DNA from: Pelagibacteraceae bacterium
Lineage (GTDB): Bacteria > Pseudomonadota > Alphaproteobacteria > Pelagibacterales > Pelagibacteraceae
Assembly: GCA_002704145.1 (NCBI GenBank)
Contig: PAFH01000001.1
Span: forward strand, 1 to 64,000
Direction of reading: 5' to 3'
Length of the DNA: 64,000 nt
Under the pieces are notes generated by a model. The model was not told the DNA's origin and ran no database searches. It saw only the letters and a list, made by a program, of their open reading frames with translations. Position 1 is the first letter of the stretch; every line of letters starts with the position of its first letter. Both the position numbers and the translations under genes were made by a program. Positions 28,831 through 38,885 of this stretch are shown here, in pieces.

Positions 28831-30287
28831 ATGTCCATAAAAATTAACTACTTAAAAAAAATAAACTCTAAATCTTCATTTAATCAAGTCTTATTTTCTA
28901 ACGATAAATTTGATGCAAATAGCTTAAAGAAATATCTTTCTAGCTCAGAGTTTTCTTACATAAACGATTTACTTAAAACTAGCGATTTAAAAAAAAATAT
29001 GTTTGTTTTTGAGCTTAACTCAAAAAAAAAATAGTTTTAATTTCAATTAAAAAAGATTTAAAAAACTCTGATATAGAAAATTTAGGCGCCGAATTCTATG
29101 GGCGCGTAAACTATGGAAAAAATAGTGAGTATTTTATTAATTCTGATAGCCTAGTGGGCAAACACGAAAATTTTATTGGTCATTTTCTTCATGGACTAAA
29201 ATTAAAATCTTATGAATTCAAAAAATATAAAACAAAAAAAGAAACAAGAAATATTTCGGTAAACGTATTTGGAATTAAAAATAAACCTTCGACCCAAAAT
29301 CAGATAAAATTTAAAGCTTTAGAGGAAGGAACTTTTTACGCAAGAGACTTAGTCTCAGAGCCTGGAAATATTTTACATCCTGATGAATATGCTAGAAGAT
29401 TAAGTTTTCTTCGCAAAGATGGGTTAAAAGTAAATATATACGATGAAAAAAAATTAAAAAAACTTGGCATGAACGCTCTATTAGGCGTTGGTATGGGAAG
29501 TATCAGAGGATCGTATCTTGTAACTATGGAATGGAATGGAGCAAAAAATAATTCTAAACCTTTAGCTTTTGTTGGCAAAGGAGTTACTTTTGATACAGGA
29601 GGCTATTCGTTAAAACCAGCAAGATTTATGGAAGACATGACTTACGATATGGCTGGTTCCGCTGCGGTGGTTGGTCTAATGAAAAATTTAGCATTAAGAA
29701 AAGCAAAAATTAATGCTGTTGGTGTTGTAGGACTTGTAGAAAATATGGTTAGTGGAGTTGCCCAAAGACCTGGAGATATAGTTAAATCCTATAGTGGCAA
29801 AACTATAGAAGTATTAAACACAGATGCAGAAGGACGATTAGTTTTAGCTGATGCACTAACTTTTACTGAAAAAAAATTTAAACCAAAATTTATTGTTGAT
29901 TTAGCTACTTTGACTGGTGCTATAATTGTTTGTTTAGGATCAGAATATGCTGGACTTTTTTCAAATGATGATAATTTATCCAAACAAATTTTGAATGCTG
30001 GTGATAAAGTCGAAGAGAAATTATGGAGAATGCCTCTTCATAAAAATTACGATAAACTTATGAATTCTAAAAATGCTGATGTGCAAAATATAAATTATGT
30101 TGGAGGAGCAGGATCAACTACAGCTGCTCAATTTTTACAAAGATTTATTTTAAATAAAACTCCATGGGCACACTTAGATATTGCTGGAATGGCATTTTCA
30201 AAATATGGTGGAGCTTTAAATTCAGGAGGGGCGACAGGCTTTGGAGTGAGATTACTAAATAAATTAATAGAAGAAAATTATGAGTAA
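28831..30287 (+). CDS. pepA: Leucyl aminopeptidase, frame broken at a 10-A run
   Basis: Cytosolic M17 aminopeptidase releasing N-terminal residues. Its N-terminal domain (from MSIKINYLKK at 28831) stops at 29034; the same protein continues one frame back from 29031 (IVLISIKKDLKNSD...), reaching the catalytic domain with LVSEPGNILHPDEYA, GKGVTFDTGGYSLKP, NTDAEGRLVLADAL and HLDIAGMAF. The frame shifts at the ten A at 29022-29031; an eleventh A gives an intact 485-residue enzyme. All catalytic and metal-ligand motifs are intact, so this is more likely a miscounted homopolymer or slippage than decay. It overlaps ndk by 8 bp. Confidence 0.9.
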
Positions 30288-30690
30288 TATTGAACAAACC
30301 CTCTCAATAATTAAGCCTGATGCAGTTGAAAGAAATTTGATATCAGAAATAAAATCAATTTTTATTAAAAATAGTTTAAAGATATTAGATAATAAAAAAA
30401 TACATATCACAAAAGATGAAGCTTCAGAGTTTTATAAAGTTCACCAATCGAAGCCATTTTATGAGGATTTATGCAAATATCTATCGTCTGGACCTATAGT
30501 AGTAATGATTTTAGAAGGAGAAAATGCTGTTTTAGCCAATAGAAAATTGATGGGAGCAACAGATCCAAAAAAAGCAGACGAAAATACTATTAGAAAACTC
30601 TATGGAATCTCAATTGATAAAAATTCTGTTCACGGATCAGATTCATTAGAAAACGCGAAACAAGAGATAAATTTTTTTTTTAAAAATTAG
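30280..30690 (+). CDS. ndk: Nucleoside diphosphate kinase
   Basis: Transfers phosphate from ATP to nucleoside diphosphates through a phosphohistidine. The 136-residue protein has TLSIIKPDAVERN at the N-terminus, NRKLMGATDPKKADENTIRKLYG and the active-site histidine H118 in NSVHGSDS. It overlaps pepA by 8 bp and its stop interlocks with convergent purN (TTAG). Confidence 0.96.
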   Translation: MSNIEQTLSIIKPDAVERNLISEIKSIFIKNSLKILDNKKIHITKDEASEFYKVHQSKPFYEDLCKYLSSGPIVVMILEGENAVLANRKLMGATDPKKADENTIRKLYGISIDKNSVHGSDSLENAKQEINFFFKN

Positions 30691-31249
30691 TTATATCTAA
30701 AAATTTTAATTAATGCCTCTGAAAATGATTTATGTTCAAGCGCTTGTGTTTTTTCTTTTAAAATTTTTTCATTATCATTTTTATTAATGTAAAAACTTTT
30801 TTGTAAAATGATCTTGCCGCTATCTAATTTTTCGTTAACATAATGTACAGTACATCCAGTTTTAATTTCATTGTTTTCAATTACTCTTTTAAAGGTATTA
30901 AGTCCTTTGAATTTAGGCAGCAAGGAGGGATGTATGTTTATAATTTTTTTTTAATATTTTTGATGAGTTTTTTAGAAATAATCTTCATGTAACCCGCAAG
31001 GCAAATAAATGAAATATTATATTTTTTAATATTACTTATAATATCGTTTTCATAATATCTTTTTCTAGTATCTATAATAAGGTAGGGGATTGAGTTTTTT
31101 TTTGCTAGCAAAATACCTTTAGCTTTTGGTTTGTTGGAAATGATAAGTTTAATAGTAATAGGGAAGTTACTAAATCTAGAATTATGAATAAGAGCTTTTA
31201 AATTTGAGCCCTCTCCTGAAATAAAAACACAAGTATTCTTTTTTACCAT
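30687..31249 (-). CDS. purN: Phosphoribosylglycinamide formyltransferase, frame broken at a 9-A run
   Basis: Folate-dependent GAR transformylase of purine synthesis. The N-terminal part has CVFISGEGSNLKALI and LAGYMKIIS and stops at 30938 in frame 1. The remainder, from INIHPSLLPKFKGLN with the catalytic His of NIHPSLLP through DSGKIILQ, lies one frame back. The break coincides with nine A (minus strand; plus-strand T 30944-30952); a tenth A would join them into a 187-residue protein. It overlaps the purM 3' end by 7 bp, the usual purM-purN pair. Essential-pathway context argues against genuine loss. Confidence 0.88.
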
Positions 31250-32271
31250 CTTAAAGAATTATATAAATTTACCTTTTTATCATTTCTTGAAATGTAACCA
31301 ATCTCGTATGGTTTATATTTTTTTTTGAAAAATTTTTTTATAAAATTAATATTTTTTTTATCTACAATTATACAAAATCCAATACCACAATTGAAAGTTT
31401 TAAGCATTTCAGAGTCAGAAATATCTTTTGATTTTAACCATTTAAAAATTTTTTGAGTTTTAATTTTAGATAAATCTATATTTATAGACATTTTGCTTCC
31501 AACAGATCTTTGAACATTTTCTATTAACCCTCCTCCAGTTATATGTGCAGCAGCGTTTATCAAATTTCTGTCTGCTAATTTTAATATTTCATTTGTGTAA
31601 ATCTTAGTTGGTTTTAATAATTCCTCCTTCAATTTTTTTGTAATTTTATTTTTTTTTAAGATTGATCTTACTAAAGAATAACCATTTGAATGCACTCCAT
31701 TAGACGGAATCGCCAAAATAATATTATTTATTTTGACCTTATTTTTGCCTAGTAATTTTTTTTTGGAAACAATCCCTACGCTAAAACCAGCTAGATCAAA
31801 TTTATCTTTGGTATAAATCCCAGGCATTTCAGCTGTCTCGCCTCCAATAAGTTTACAATTTGAAAGCTTGCACCCTTTAATTATTCCAGATAAAATTTTT
31901 TTAGTTTTAATTAAATTCAACTTACCAACAGCAATATAGTCTAAAAAAAATAATGGTCTGGCTCCCTGTACTATTAAATCGTTGACACACATTGCAACTA
32001 GATCAATCCCAATAGTATTAAATTTTTTAAACTTATTAGCTAGATCAATTTTTGTTCCAACTCCATCGGTACAAGAAACTATTAATGGATCTTTAATTTT
32101 AATTTTACTTATATCAAAAGTAGAACCAAAAGCTCCAATGTTTTCGCCATTTAATGATCTCTTCGTTTTTTTGTCACTATCTTTTGTTACTTTAGCAATG
32201 TGACTGATAAATTTATTAGCAATAGAAATGTTTACACCACTTTTTTTGTAACTATTTTTAATTTTTTTCAT
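31243..32271 (-). CDS. purM: Phosphoribosylformylglycinamidine cyclo-ligase
   Basis: AIR synthetase, closing the imidazole ring in purine synthesis with ATP. 342 residues: N-terminal YKKSGVNISIANKFI, DGVGTKIDLANKF, the nucleotide-binding segment GGETAEMPGIY, IPSNGVHSNGYSLVR and AHITGGGLIENVQR. It is translationally coupled to purN (7 bp overlap) and divergent from the DUF2066 gene across 25 bp. The purMN / DUF2066-hda neighbourhood recurs in other Proteobacteria. Confidence 0.95.
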   Translation of the reverse strand: MKKIKNSYKKSGVNISIANKFISHIAKVTKDSDKKTKRSLNGENIGAFGSTFDISKIKIKDPLIVSCTDGVGTKIDLANKFKKFNTIGIDLVAMCVNDLIVQGARPLFFLDYIAVGKLNLIKTKKILSGIIKGCKLSNCKLIGGETAEMPGIYTKDKFDLAGFSVGIVSKKKLLGKNKVKINNIILAIPSNGVHSNGYSLVRSILKKNKITKKLKEELLKPTKIYTNEILKLADRNLINAAAHITGGGLIENVQRSVGSKMSINIDLSKIKTQKIFKWLKSKDISDSEMLKTFNCGIGFCIIVDKKNINFIKKFFKKKYKPYEIGYISRNDKKVNLYNSLRW

Positions 32272-32296
32272 TAATAAAAATGATAATTAGCTAAGT

Positions 32297-33337
32297 ATGA
32301 AAAATATAAAATTTATATTATGTATTTTAATTATTTTATTAAAAACAGGAAATGTTTTATCCGATAATAATATATTTAATGTTAATAATATTGAAATTGA
32401 TAAAAAAATTTCAAAGAATAAGGAAAAAACAACCAATTTAGCTTTTCAAAAAGGTTTCAAAAAACTTGCTAGCAGACTTTTGCTTGAGGAAGATTTCAAA
32501 AAAATTTCAACCACAAATTTAAATGAAATAAAAAAACTTATCTCTTATTATCAAGTCAAAAATATTAAAAAAAATAAAAAAGATTTAATACTTTATAATA
32601 TCTTTTTTGATAAAGATCGAATTCATGAGTTTTTTTATCAAAGAAATATATTATATTCAGATTTAATCGATACCGAAATAATTATTTTTCCTTTGTTATT
32701 TTTTGAAAAACAAATGTTTATATACTCTAAAAACTATTTTTATAAAAATTGGAATAACCAAGATGAAAAAAGCTTGATCCAATACATTTTACCAGTTGAA
32801 AATATTGAAAACATACAAAAAATTAAACTTAATAAAAATAGAATATATAAAATAGACCTAAATGATTTTTTTAAAGAATATCAAAACTCAAATATGGTTT
32901 TTGTATCAATAGATCTTAAAGAAGATGTTGCTAAAGTTTTTTTAAATACAAAAATTGAGAATAAAAAAATGAGCAAAAATATTTTGATAACCAAGAATAA
33001 TTCATCAAAAGAAGAATTTAATAAAAATATCATATTAGAAATTAAAAAAGAACTAAGAGATTTAGTAAAGTCACAAAATTTAATTGACGTTAGAACCCCA
33101 TCATTTTTAAATGCAAAAATTAAATTAGATAATAAAAAAAGTAATTTAATTGAATTTAAAGAAAGAATTGAAAAAATTGACTTGATAGATAATTTTTATG
33201 TCATAGAATTCAATAAAGATGATGTTTTAATTAAGATTAAATATCTTGGTAAAATTGATAAGATAATAAATAAGCTTAATAATCAAAAAATAAATTTACA
33301 AATGAAAAATGGCCAATGGCAACTTAATATGATTTAA
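32297..33337 (+). CDS. Secreted DUF2066-like protein
   Basis: A 346-residue protein with a signal peptide (about residues 1-22, LCILIILLKTGNVLSD), then a lysine- and asparagine-rich domain with N-terminal FNVNNIEIDKKISKNKEKTTNLAFQKGFKKLASRLLL, which resembles the start of DUF2066 proteins. The position between purM and hda fits that family. It has no recognisable catalytic motif; function unknown, location probably periplasmic. Its stop touches the hda start (no spacing). Confidence 0.55.
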   Translation: MKNIKFILCILIILLKTGNVLSDNNIFNVNNIEIDKKISKNKEKTTNLAFQKGFKKLASRLLLEEDFKKISTTNLNEIKKLISYYQVKNIKKNKKDLILYNIFFDKDRIHEFFYQRNILYSDLIDTEIIIFPLLFFEKQMFIYSKNYFYKNWNNQDEKSLIQYILPVENIENIQKIKLNKNRIYKIDLNDFFKEYQNSNMVFVSIDLKEDVAKVFLNTKIENKKMSKNILITKNNSSKEEFNKNIILEIKKELRDLVKSQNLIDVRTPSFLNAKIKLDNKKSNLIEFKERIEKIDLIDNFYVIEFNKDDVLIKIKYLGKIDKIINKLNNQKINLQMKNGQWQLNMI

Positions 33338-33991
33338 ATGAGTCAGCTAATATTTAAATTTCCTTTTAAAACTAAATATGATGAACAAGATTTTTATGTT
33401 TCTAATAATAATTTTTCAGCATATAAATTAATTGAAAGTTGGCCAAATTGGCCTGATAAATTAGTTAATATTTAAGGTCCTAAAGGTAGCGGTAAAACTC
33501 ATTTATCAAATATTTTAAAAAAGAAAATTAAAGTAACAGAAATTTTTGGCGCCAATCATGTCAAAGATGAGATTCTATCAAAATTAACAAATATTAATTG
33601 TCTTATAATTGATGATTATAAGAATAATATTAACGAAAATTTGTTTTATTCTTTAATAAACCAATTAAAGCAAAATAATAATTATTTAGTAATAAATTCT
33701 ATTCTTCCAATTAAAACCTTTAATTTTCATTTAAAAGATTTAAAGTCTAGAATTGAAAGTATCGTAAGCTTAGGTATAGAGCTGCCAACTGATGAACTAT
33801 TACAGGTGATAATTTCTAAGTATTTTTCTGATAAACAAATAGGTATAAATCCTAAAGTATCTGATTATATCATTAAAAATATTGAACGATCATACGAAAA
33901 AGTGTTTAAATTTATAAAAGAAATTGATGAATTATCTTTATCTTCTGGAAAATCGATAAATATTAATTTAATAAAAAAAGTACTTAAATAA
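33338..33991 (+). CDS. hda: DnaA-related regulatory ATPase Hda, interrupted by an in-frame TAA
   Basis: Homologue of the DnaA ATPase domain (Hda/HdaA), which promotes DnaA-ATP hydrolysis after initiation. The ORF starts [22 protein letters not shown] and reads [11 protein letters not shown], then a TAA (33473-33475) exactly where the family has Tyr or a similar residue, immediately followed in the same frame by the Walker A motif [10 protein letters not shown] and the AAA+ body LIIDDYKNN, ending [18 protein letters not shown]. Without that codon it is 217 residues. No ATG between the stop and P-loop could restart it; the longest downstream start (33641) lacks Walker A. A TAT-to-TAA change explains it. 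It abuts aspS. Confidence 0.75.
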
Positions 33992-35778
33992 TGAATAAAT
34001 TTAGAACTCATAATTGTTCAGAGTTAACTGATAAAGACGTAGGCAAAATAGTTTCTTTATCTGGTTGGCTACATAGAAAAAGAGATCATGGAAATTTATT
34101 ATTTATTGATTTAAGAGATCATTATGGCCTTACACAGTGTGTTATAGAAAATAAAAATAAGTTTTTCTCTTTACTTGAAAAATTAAGACCAGAATCAGTT
34201 TTAACAATTTCTGGAAAAGTAATAAAGAGAGAAAAAGGAACTGAAAATAACGATTTAACCACTGGAAGTATAGAAATTGAAATACAGTCAATTAAAGTTT
34301 TGTCGGAAGCTAGAGAATTACCAATGCCTGTTTTTGGCGAACAAGATTATCCTGAAGATATAAGGCTTAAATATAGATTTTTAGATTTAAGAAGGGATGA
34401 AATGCATAAAAATATTATCCTTAGATCGAAAGTTATTTCTTTTATAAGATCTGAAATGAAAAAATTGGATTTCCTAGAATATCAGACTCCAATTCTTACT
34501 TCCTCCAGTCCTGAGGGGGCAAGAGATTTTTTAGTGCCAAGCAGGTTAAATCCTGGAAAATTTTATGCTTTGCCTCAAGCGCCTCAGCAATTTAAACAAT
34601 TAATTATGGTATCAGGTTTTGATAAATATTTTCAAATAGCTCCTTGTTTTAGAGATGAAGATGCGAGAGCGGATAGAAGTCCCGGAGAATTTTACCAGTT
34701 AGATTTAGAAATGGCTTTTGTTGAACAAGAGAATATATTTGAAGTAGTAGAAAAATTGATGGTTAGTTTATTCAAAAAATTCTCTTCAAAAAAAATAACC
34801 TCAAATTCATTTCCAAAAATTTCATATAACGAAGCAATGTTAAAATATGGAACGGACAAGCCTGATTTAAGAAATCCACTACAAATCTTTGATATAACAA
34901 ACATTTTCACTCGTGAAGATGTAAAATTTGATATATTTAAAAAATTAGTAAAGTCTGGCTCTATTTCAAGATGTATTGTAACAAAAAATACTATTAATAA
35001 ATCGAGAAGTTTTTTTGATAGTATTGATAAATGGGCTAAAGAACAGGGTGCTTCTGGATTGGCTTATTTTTCTATCGAAAAAAATGAACAAATTAGTGGC
35101 AAAGGTCCAGTTGGCAAATTTTTTAGCGAAGAGTCTCTTAAAAAAATAATGAGAGTTTGTGGAGCTGATATTGGTGATAGTATATTCCTATCTTGTGGTA
35201 AAGAAAAAGAAATTGAAAAAATTCTATCTTTGGCAAGAGATAAAATTGCTAGAGATCTAAAATTGATAAATGAAGATCAATTTGCTTTCTGTTGGATTGT
35301 TGATTATCCGATGTATGAAATTGACGAACAAACAAAAAAGATCAAATTTAGTCATAACCCATTTTCAATGCCTCAAGGTGAAATAGGTGAGTTAGATTTT
35401 AAGAACCCTTTGAAAATCAAAGCGTACCAGTACGATATTGTTTGTAATGGAGTAGAATTGTCCTCAGGAGCTATAAGGAACCATATTCCAGAATTAATGT
35501 ATAAACTTTTTTCAGTAGCAGGATATGATAAAAAACAGGTAGAGGAAAAATTTAGTGGCATGTTAAATGCCCTTAGTTATGGGGCTCCTCCGCATGGAGG
35601 AATAGCTCCTGGGATTGATAGAATTGTAATGTTACTAGCCAATGAAAAGAATATTAGAGAGGTAACTCTTTTTCCAATGAATCAAAATGCTCAAGATTTA
35701 ATGATGAAAGCACCATCGGAAGTTGATAACAAACAACTTAAAGAATTGGGAATTAAATTAGACGGTAAAAAAGATTAG
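33991..35778 (+). CDS. aspS: Aspartyl-tRNA synthetase
   Basis: Class II synthetase charging tRNA-Asp (595 residues, usual bacterial length). N-terminal OB-fold anticodon-binding domain (about 1-110: [27 protein letters not shown]), then motif 2 [10 protein letters not shown], the bacteria-specific GAD insertion domain (about 290-410) and motif 3 [13 protein letters not shown]. Whether it is discriminating or also charges tRNA-Asn cannot be decided here. It overlaps hda by 1 bp and interlocks stops with the convergent downstream gene. Confidence 0.96.
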   Translation: MNKFRTHNCSELTDKDVGKIVSLSGWLHRKRDHGNLLFIDLRDHYGLTQCVIENKNKFFSLLEKLRPESVLTISGKVIKREKGTENNDLTTGSIEIEIQSIKVLSEARELPMPVFGEQDYPEDIRLKYRFLDLRRDEMHKNIILRSKVISFIRSEMKKLDFLEYQTPILTSSSPEGARDFLVPSRLNPGKFYALPQAPQQFKQLIMVSGFDKYFQIAPCFRDEDARADRSPGEFYQLDLEMAFVEQENIFEVVEKLMVSLFKKFSSKKITSNSFPKISYNEAMLKYGTDKPDLRNPLQIFDITNIFTREDVKFDIFKKLVKSGSISRCIVTKNTINKSRSFFDSIDKWAKEQGASGLAYFSIEKNEQISGKGPVGKFFSEESLKKIMRVCGADIGDSIFLSCGKEKEIEKILSLARDKIARDLKLINEDQFAFCWIVDYPMYEIDEQTKKIKFSHNPFSMPQGEIGELDFKNPLKIKAYQYDIVCNGVELSSGAIRNHIPELMYKLFSVAGYDKKQVEEKFSGMLNALSYGAPPHGGIAPGIDRIVMLLANEKNIREVTLFPMNQNAQDLMMKAPSEVDNKQLKELGIKLDGKKD

Positions 35779-36596
35779 TTTTTAGATTTTAAATTTATTC
35801 TTACATCTGAGAGATCAACTAATTTTTCCTCATAATTGCTTCTTACAAAACCTTTAGAAGTTATATTTTTAACAATCTTAAGAAATTTATCATCTGTTGT
35901 ATCATTTGTTAGATCTTTTGTGCTAGCTATACTAGGAGTGTGTGCTAACTCCTCTTTTCCTAAATAAGATATTGCAAGCTCTCTAAATACATAATCAAGT
36001 ATAGAAGATGCACTTAAAATTCTATCATTTCCCAGTACATTACCAGAAGGCTCAAACTTAGTGTCAATAAAAGCGTCAACATACTCATCTAAAGGAACTC
36101 CATATTGAAGTCCCAAAGATATGGCTATAGCGAAATTATTCATCATGGCTTTAACTAATTCGCCTTCTTTATTTGTATCAATAAAAATTTCACCTATTTT
36201 ACCATCATTATATTCACCAGTGTGCAAATATACTTTATGATCTCCTATTTGAGCTTTTTGAATATAACCTTTTCTACGATCTGGCATTTTAAATCTAGAA
36301 TTAGAAGTATTTTTATTATTTAAGCTCTTATTAGTTTTTAATACATTTGTTTTATTAATTACTTCTTTAGAAACTGGTGTTGAAAGAAGAGATTCATCTT
36401 TTTTACTTTTTGCAGAAACAACTTTTTTGTCACCAATTTTCTTAGTTTTTCTATTGTTGAGTTTTACATCGATAACCTCAACTTCTCCGTCAGTCCTATT
36501 ATCAATTTTTGATAATTCTTTATCGTTTAAATCATTCAAAGTATGAACTGTTTTGAAAGTGCAGGTATAGTAAGTTTCTACAATAAATTTTTTCAT
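35775..36596 (-). CDS. Orphan protein resembling the C-terminus of vitamin B12-dependent ribonucleotide reductase
   Basis: A 273-residue protein whose second half, from [21 protein letters not shown] through [36 protein letters not shown] and KEELAHTP, matches my recollection of the C-terminal TSCPD-type domain of alphaproteobacterial class II ribonucleotide reductase (NrdJ). The catalytic NrdJ barrel is absent here. The first half ([20 protein letters not shown]...) is a separate conserved-looking domain plus a lysine-rich linker. A role in nucleotide reduction or its regulation is inference only. It is monocistronic, its stop interlocking with aspS. Confidence 0.6.
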   Translation of the reverse strand: MKKFIVETYYTCTFKTVHTLNDLNDKELSKIDNRTDGEVEVIDVKLNNRKTKKIGDKKVVSAKSKKDESLLSTPVSKEVINKTNVLKTNKSLNNKNTSNSRFKMPDRRKGYIQKAQIGDHKVYLHTGEYNDGKIGEIFIDTNKEGELVKAMMNNFAIAISLGLQYGVPLDEYVDAFIDTKFEPSGNVLGNDRILSASSILDYVFRELAISYLGKEELAHTPSIASTKDLTNDTTDDKFLKIVKNITSKGFVRSNYEEKLVDLSDVRINLKSKN

Positions 36597-36701
36597 TTTT
36601 TTTGAAAAGGAATCTTATTAGTAATCTTTTATAGCAAAATTACTGAGCATCTGATATATATAATTATACACTTATTAGGTGTGTGGATTTAAAAAATATT
36701 T

Positions 36702-37052
36702 ATGATTTTAAAAATTTTTTTTACTTGGTGGAATAGGCTTACTTTCGGAACCTTTCTTAAAACATTATTTTTTGGAAAATTTGTGGGCAAAGATGAATTT
36801 GGTAATAAATACTATACAAATAAACAAGATGAAAGATGGGTTATTTACGCAGATAATATTGAAGCTACTAAAATTTCTTCAGATTGGTATTTATGGATTC
36901 ACCATACGAATGACAAAATTCCAATGCAAAATGAAAAAAAATATATTTGGCAAAAAAAACATGCAGAAAATAAAACTGGAACAATAGAGGCATACAAACC
37001 AACAAGAATAAAAAAAGAAAATAATTTAAAGAAATATGAAACCTGGAAGTAA
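36702..37052 (+). CDS. NDUFA12-like complex I accessory protein
   Basis: 116 residues matching the NDUFA12/B17.2 family, the mitochondrial-type accessory subunit of NADH:ubiquinone oxidoreductase kept in Alphaproteobacteria. Recognisable are the N-terminal hydrophobic piece, VGKDEFGNKYYTNKQDERWVIY, the invariant-looking SSDWYLWIHHTNDKIP segment, and the tail. It overlaps the DUF2155 gene by 17 bp. The same pair beside accBC is a common alphaproteobacterial arrangement. 105 bp separate it from the divergent NrdJ-like gene. Confidence 0.85.
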   Translation: MILKIFFTWWNRLTFGTFLKTLFFGKFVGKDEFGNKYYTNKQDERWVIYADNIEATKISSDWYLWIHHTNDKIPMQNEKKYIWQKKHAENKTGTIEAYKPTRIKKENNLKKYETWK

Positions 37053-37545
37053 ATTTTTTTTATTAATAATATTTTTCATATTTTTTAATTTTTTTCACTC
37101 TCAATCTAATGAAAAAGTTTTAAGTTCACCATTAATTAACCTTAATGAATTAAAACCAAGTTTTGAAGAAGAAGAAACAATTTCTAAAGAGGAGATAAAT
37201 AGTGAAAAAATTAAGAGCAAAAAAACAATTTTAAAAGAAAATAAATCATTGAGTGCAACATTTATTGGTTTAGATAAGATTACCGCGAAAACTTCAGAGA
37301 TTACAATCAATTTAGGTGAGTCAAAAAAATTTGGCCCACTAGAAATTAAAGTTTTAAAATGTGGAAAATTTGAGTCAAATAATAAAACTGACAATGTTGC
37401 ATACCTACAAGTGAAAGATCTTTCAGAAAGTGAAAACGAAAAAGTATTTATTTTTAACGGATGGACTTTTTCTTCTGATCCTTCACTAGCCCCATTCGAC
37501 CACGCAATTTACGACCTGCAATTAGTTTATTGCACGAATGTTTAG
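37036..37545 (+). CDS. DUF2155 secreted protein
   Basis: 169 residues: signal peptide (about 1-24, FFLLIIFFIFFNFFHSQSN), a charged linker, then the DUF2155 domain with ATFIGLDKITAKTSEITINLGESKKFGPLEIKVLKC and the conserved C-terminal FNGWTFSSDPSLAPFDHAIYDLQLVYC. Probably periplasmic, function unknown. It overlaps the NDUFA12-like gene by 17 bp, a recurrent alphaproteobacterial pairing. The stop interlocks with accC (TTAG). Confidence 0.85.
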   Translation: MKPGSKFFLLIIFFIFFNFFHSQSNEKVLSSPLINLNELKPSFEEEETISKEEINSEKIKSKKTILKENKSLSATFIGLDKITAKTSEITINLGESKKFGPLEIKVLKCGKFESNNKTDNVAYLQVKDLSESENEKVFIFNGWTFSSDPSLAPFDHAIYDLQLVYCTNV

Positions 37546-38879
37546 TAAAATTTCTCTTTAGCTAGCCAATTTGTATCGAAATCAGATTTGATAAATTTTT
37601 GATGATTTAGAATTTTTTTGTGCAAATCAATTGTAGTTGTTATTCCTTCTAAAACAAATTCATCCAAAGACCGCAAAGTTCTTTGTATAGCTTCAGATCT
37701 ATTTCTTCCTTTACAGATTACTTTAGCAATTAAACTGTCATAATAAGGAGTAATTTTACATCCCTGAAAAATTGAACCATCAACGCGAGTTCTAAACCCC
37801 GAAGGTTGATGACAAACTTTTATAATGCCAGGACTTGGTTGAAAATCTAAAGCAGGGTTTTCTGCATTAATTCTACATTCAATTGAATGTCCTCTTGGAT
37901 CTATATCTGTTTGTTTCAAAGCTGTATCGCCCGTAAACGCAATCCACAATTGCTCTTTTACAATGTCTATTCCTGTTTGGACCTCTGTTACTGGATGCTC
38001 AACTTGAACTCTGGTATTCATTTCTAAAAAGTAAAACTTTCCATCCTCATAAATGAATTCAACAGTTCCAGCTCCCTCATAACCAATTTGTTCAACCATT
38101 TTTACAGTTTTTTCCAGTAAATTTTTTCTTTGCTCATTTGTTAGAACAGGGCTTGGCGTTTCCTCTATCAATTTTTGGTGTCGTCTTTGAACAGAGCAAT
38201 CTCTTTCTCCAAGATGAATAGTTTTATTTTTTCCTGACATAATCTGAACTTCAATATGTCTAGGGTTTTTAAAATATTTTTCTATATATAATTCATCATT
38301 TCCAAAATATTTCTTTGCTTCACTTTTTGCTGTAAGATAAAGATTTTCTAGTTGATCCTCCCTTTCTACAATTTTCATTCCTTTGCCACCGCCTCCTCCA
38401 GCGGCCTTAATCAAAACAGGAAAACCTATTTCTCTACACACTGTTTTCGCCTCTGATAAAGATTTCACTCCTCCCTCTGACCCTTCTATTATTGGTAATC
38501 CAAATTTTTTTGCTATTTTTTTTGCTTGAATTTTATCACCCATTTTTGAAATAATATCTGCGCTTGGGCCAACAAACTTAATTCCATGCTTGCTTACTAC
38601 TTCTGCAAACTTAGCGTTTTCTGATAAAAAACCATAACCAGGGTGTATTGCTTCAGCTCCTGTCAAATCTACCGCTGACATAATTGAAGAAATATTAAGA
38701 TAACTATTTTGCGGTTGATGAGATCCCACGCATACACTTTCATCTGCTAGTCTGACGTGCATGGAGTCAGAATCAACATCTGAGTGAATAGCCACTGTTC
38801 CGATTCCCCACTCTTTACAGGCCCTTATAATTCTTACAGCAATTTCACCTCTGTTAGCTATTAAAACTTTTTTAAACAT
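37542..38879 (-). CDS. accC: Acetyl-CoA carboxylase, biotin carboxylase subunit
   Basis: Carboxylates biotin on AccB with ATP and bicarbonate for fatty acid synthesis. 445 residues: N-terminal biotin carboxylase domain (FKKVLIANRGEIAVRIIRACKE), the glycine-rich ATP-lid AAGGGGGKGMKIV, ERDCSVQRRHQKLIEETPSP, and EMNTRVQVEHPVTE. It follows accB by 6 bp, so biotinylated carrier and carboxylase are co-expressed. Confidence 0.96.
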   Translation of the reverse strand: MFKKVLIANRGEIAVRIIRACKEWGIGTVAIHSDVDSDSMHVRLADESVCVGSHQPQNSYLNISSIMSAVDLTGAEAIHPGYGFLSENAKFAEVVSKHGIKFVGPSADIISKMGDKIQAKKIAKKFGLPIIEGSEGGVKSLSEAKTVCREIGFPVLIKAAGGGGGKGMKIVEREDQLENLYLTAKSEAKKYFGNDELYIEKYFKNPRHIEVQIMSGKNKTIHLGERDCSVQRRHQKLIEETPSPVLTNEQRKNLLEKTVKMVEQIGYEGAGTVEFIYEDGKFYFLEMNTRVQVEHPVTEVQTGIDIVKEQLWIAFTGDTALKQTDIDPRGHSIECRINAENPALDFQPSPGIIKVCHQPSGFRTRVDGSIFQGCKITPYYDSLIAKVICKGRNRSEAIQRTLRSLDEFVLEGITTTIDLHKKILNHQKFIKSDFDTNWLAKEKFY

Positions 38880-38885
38880 TTTGAT

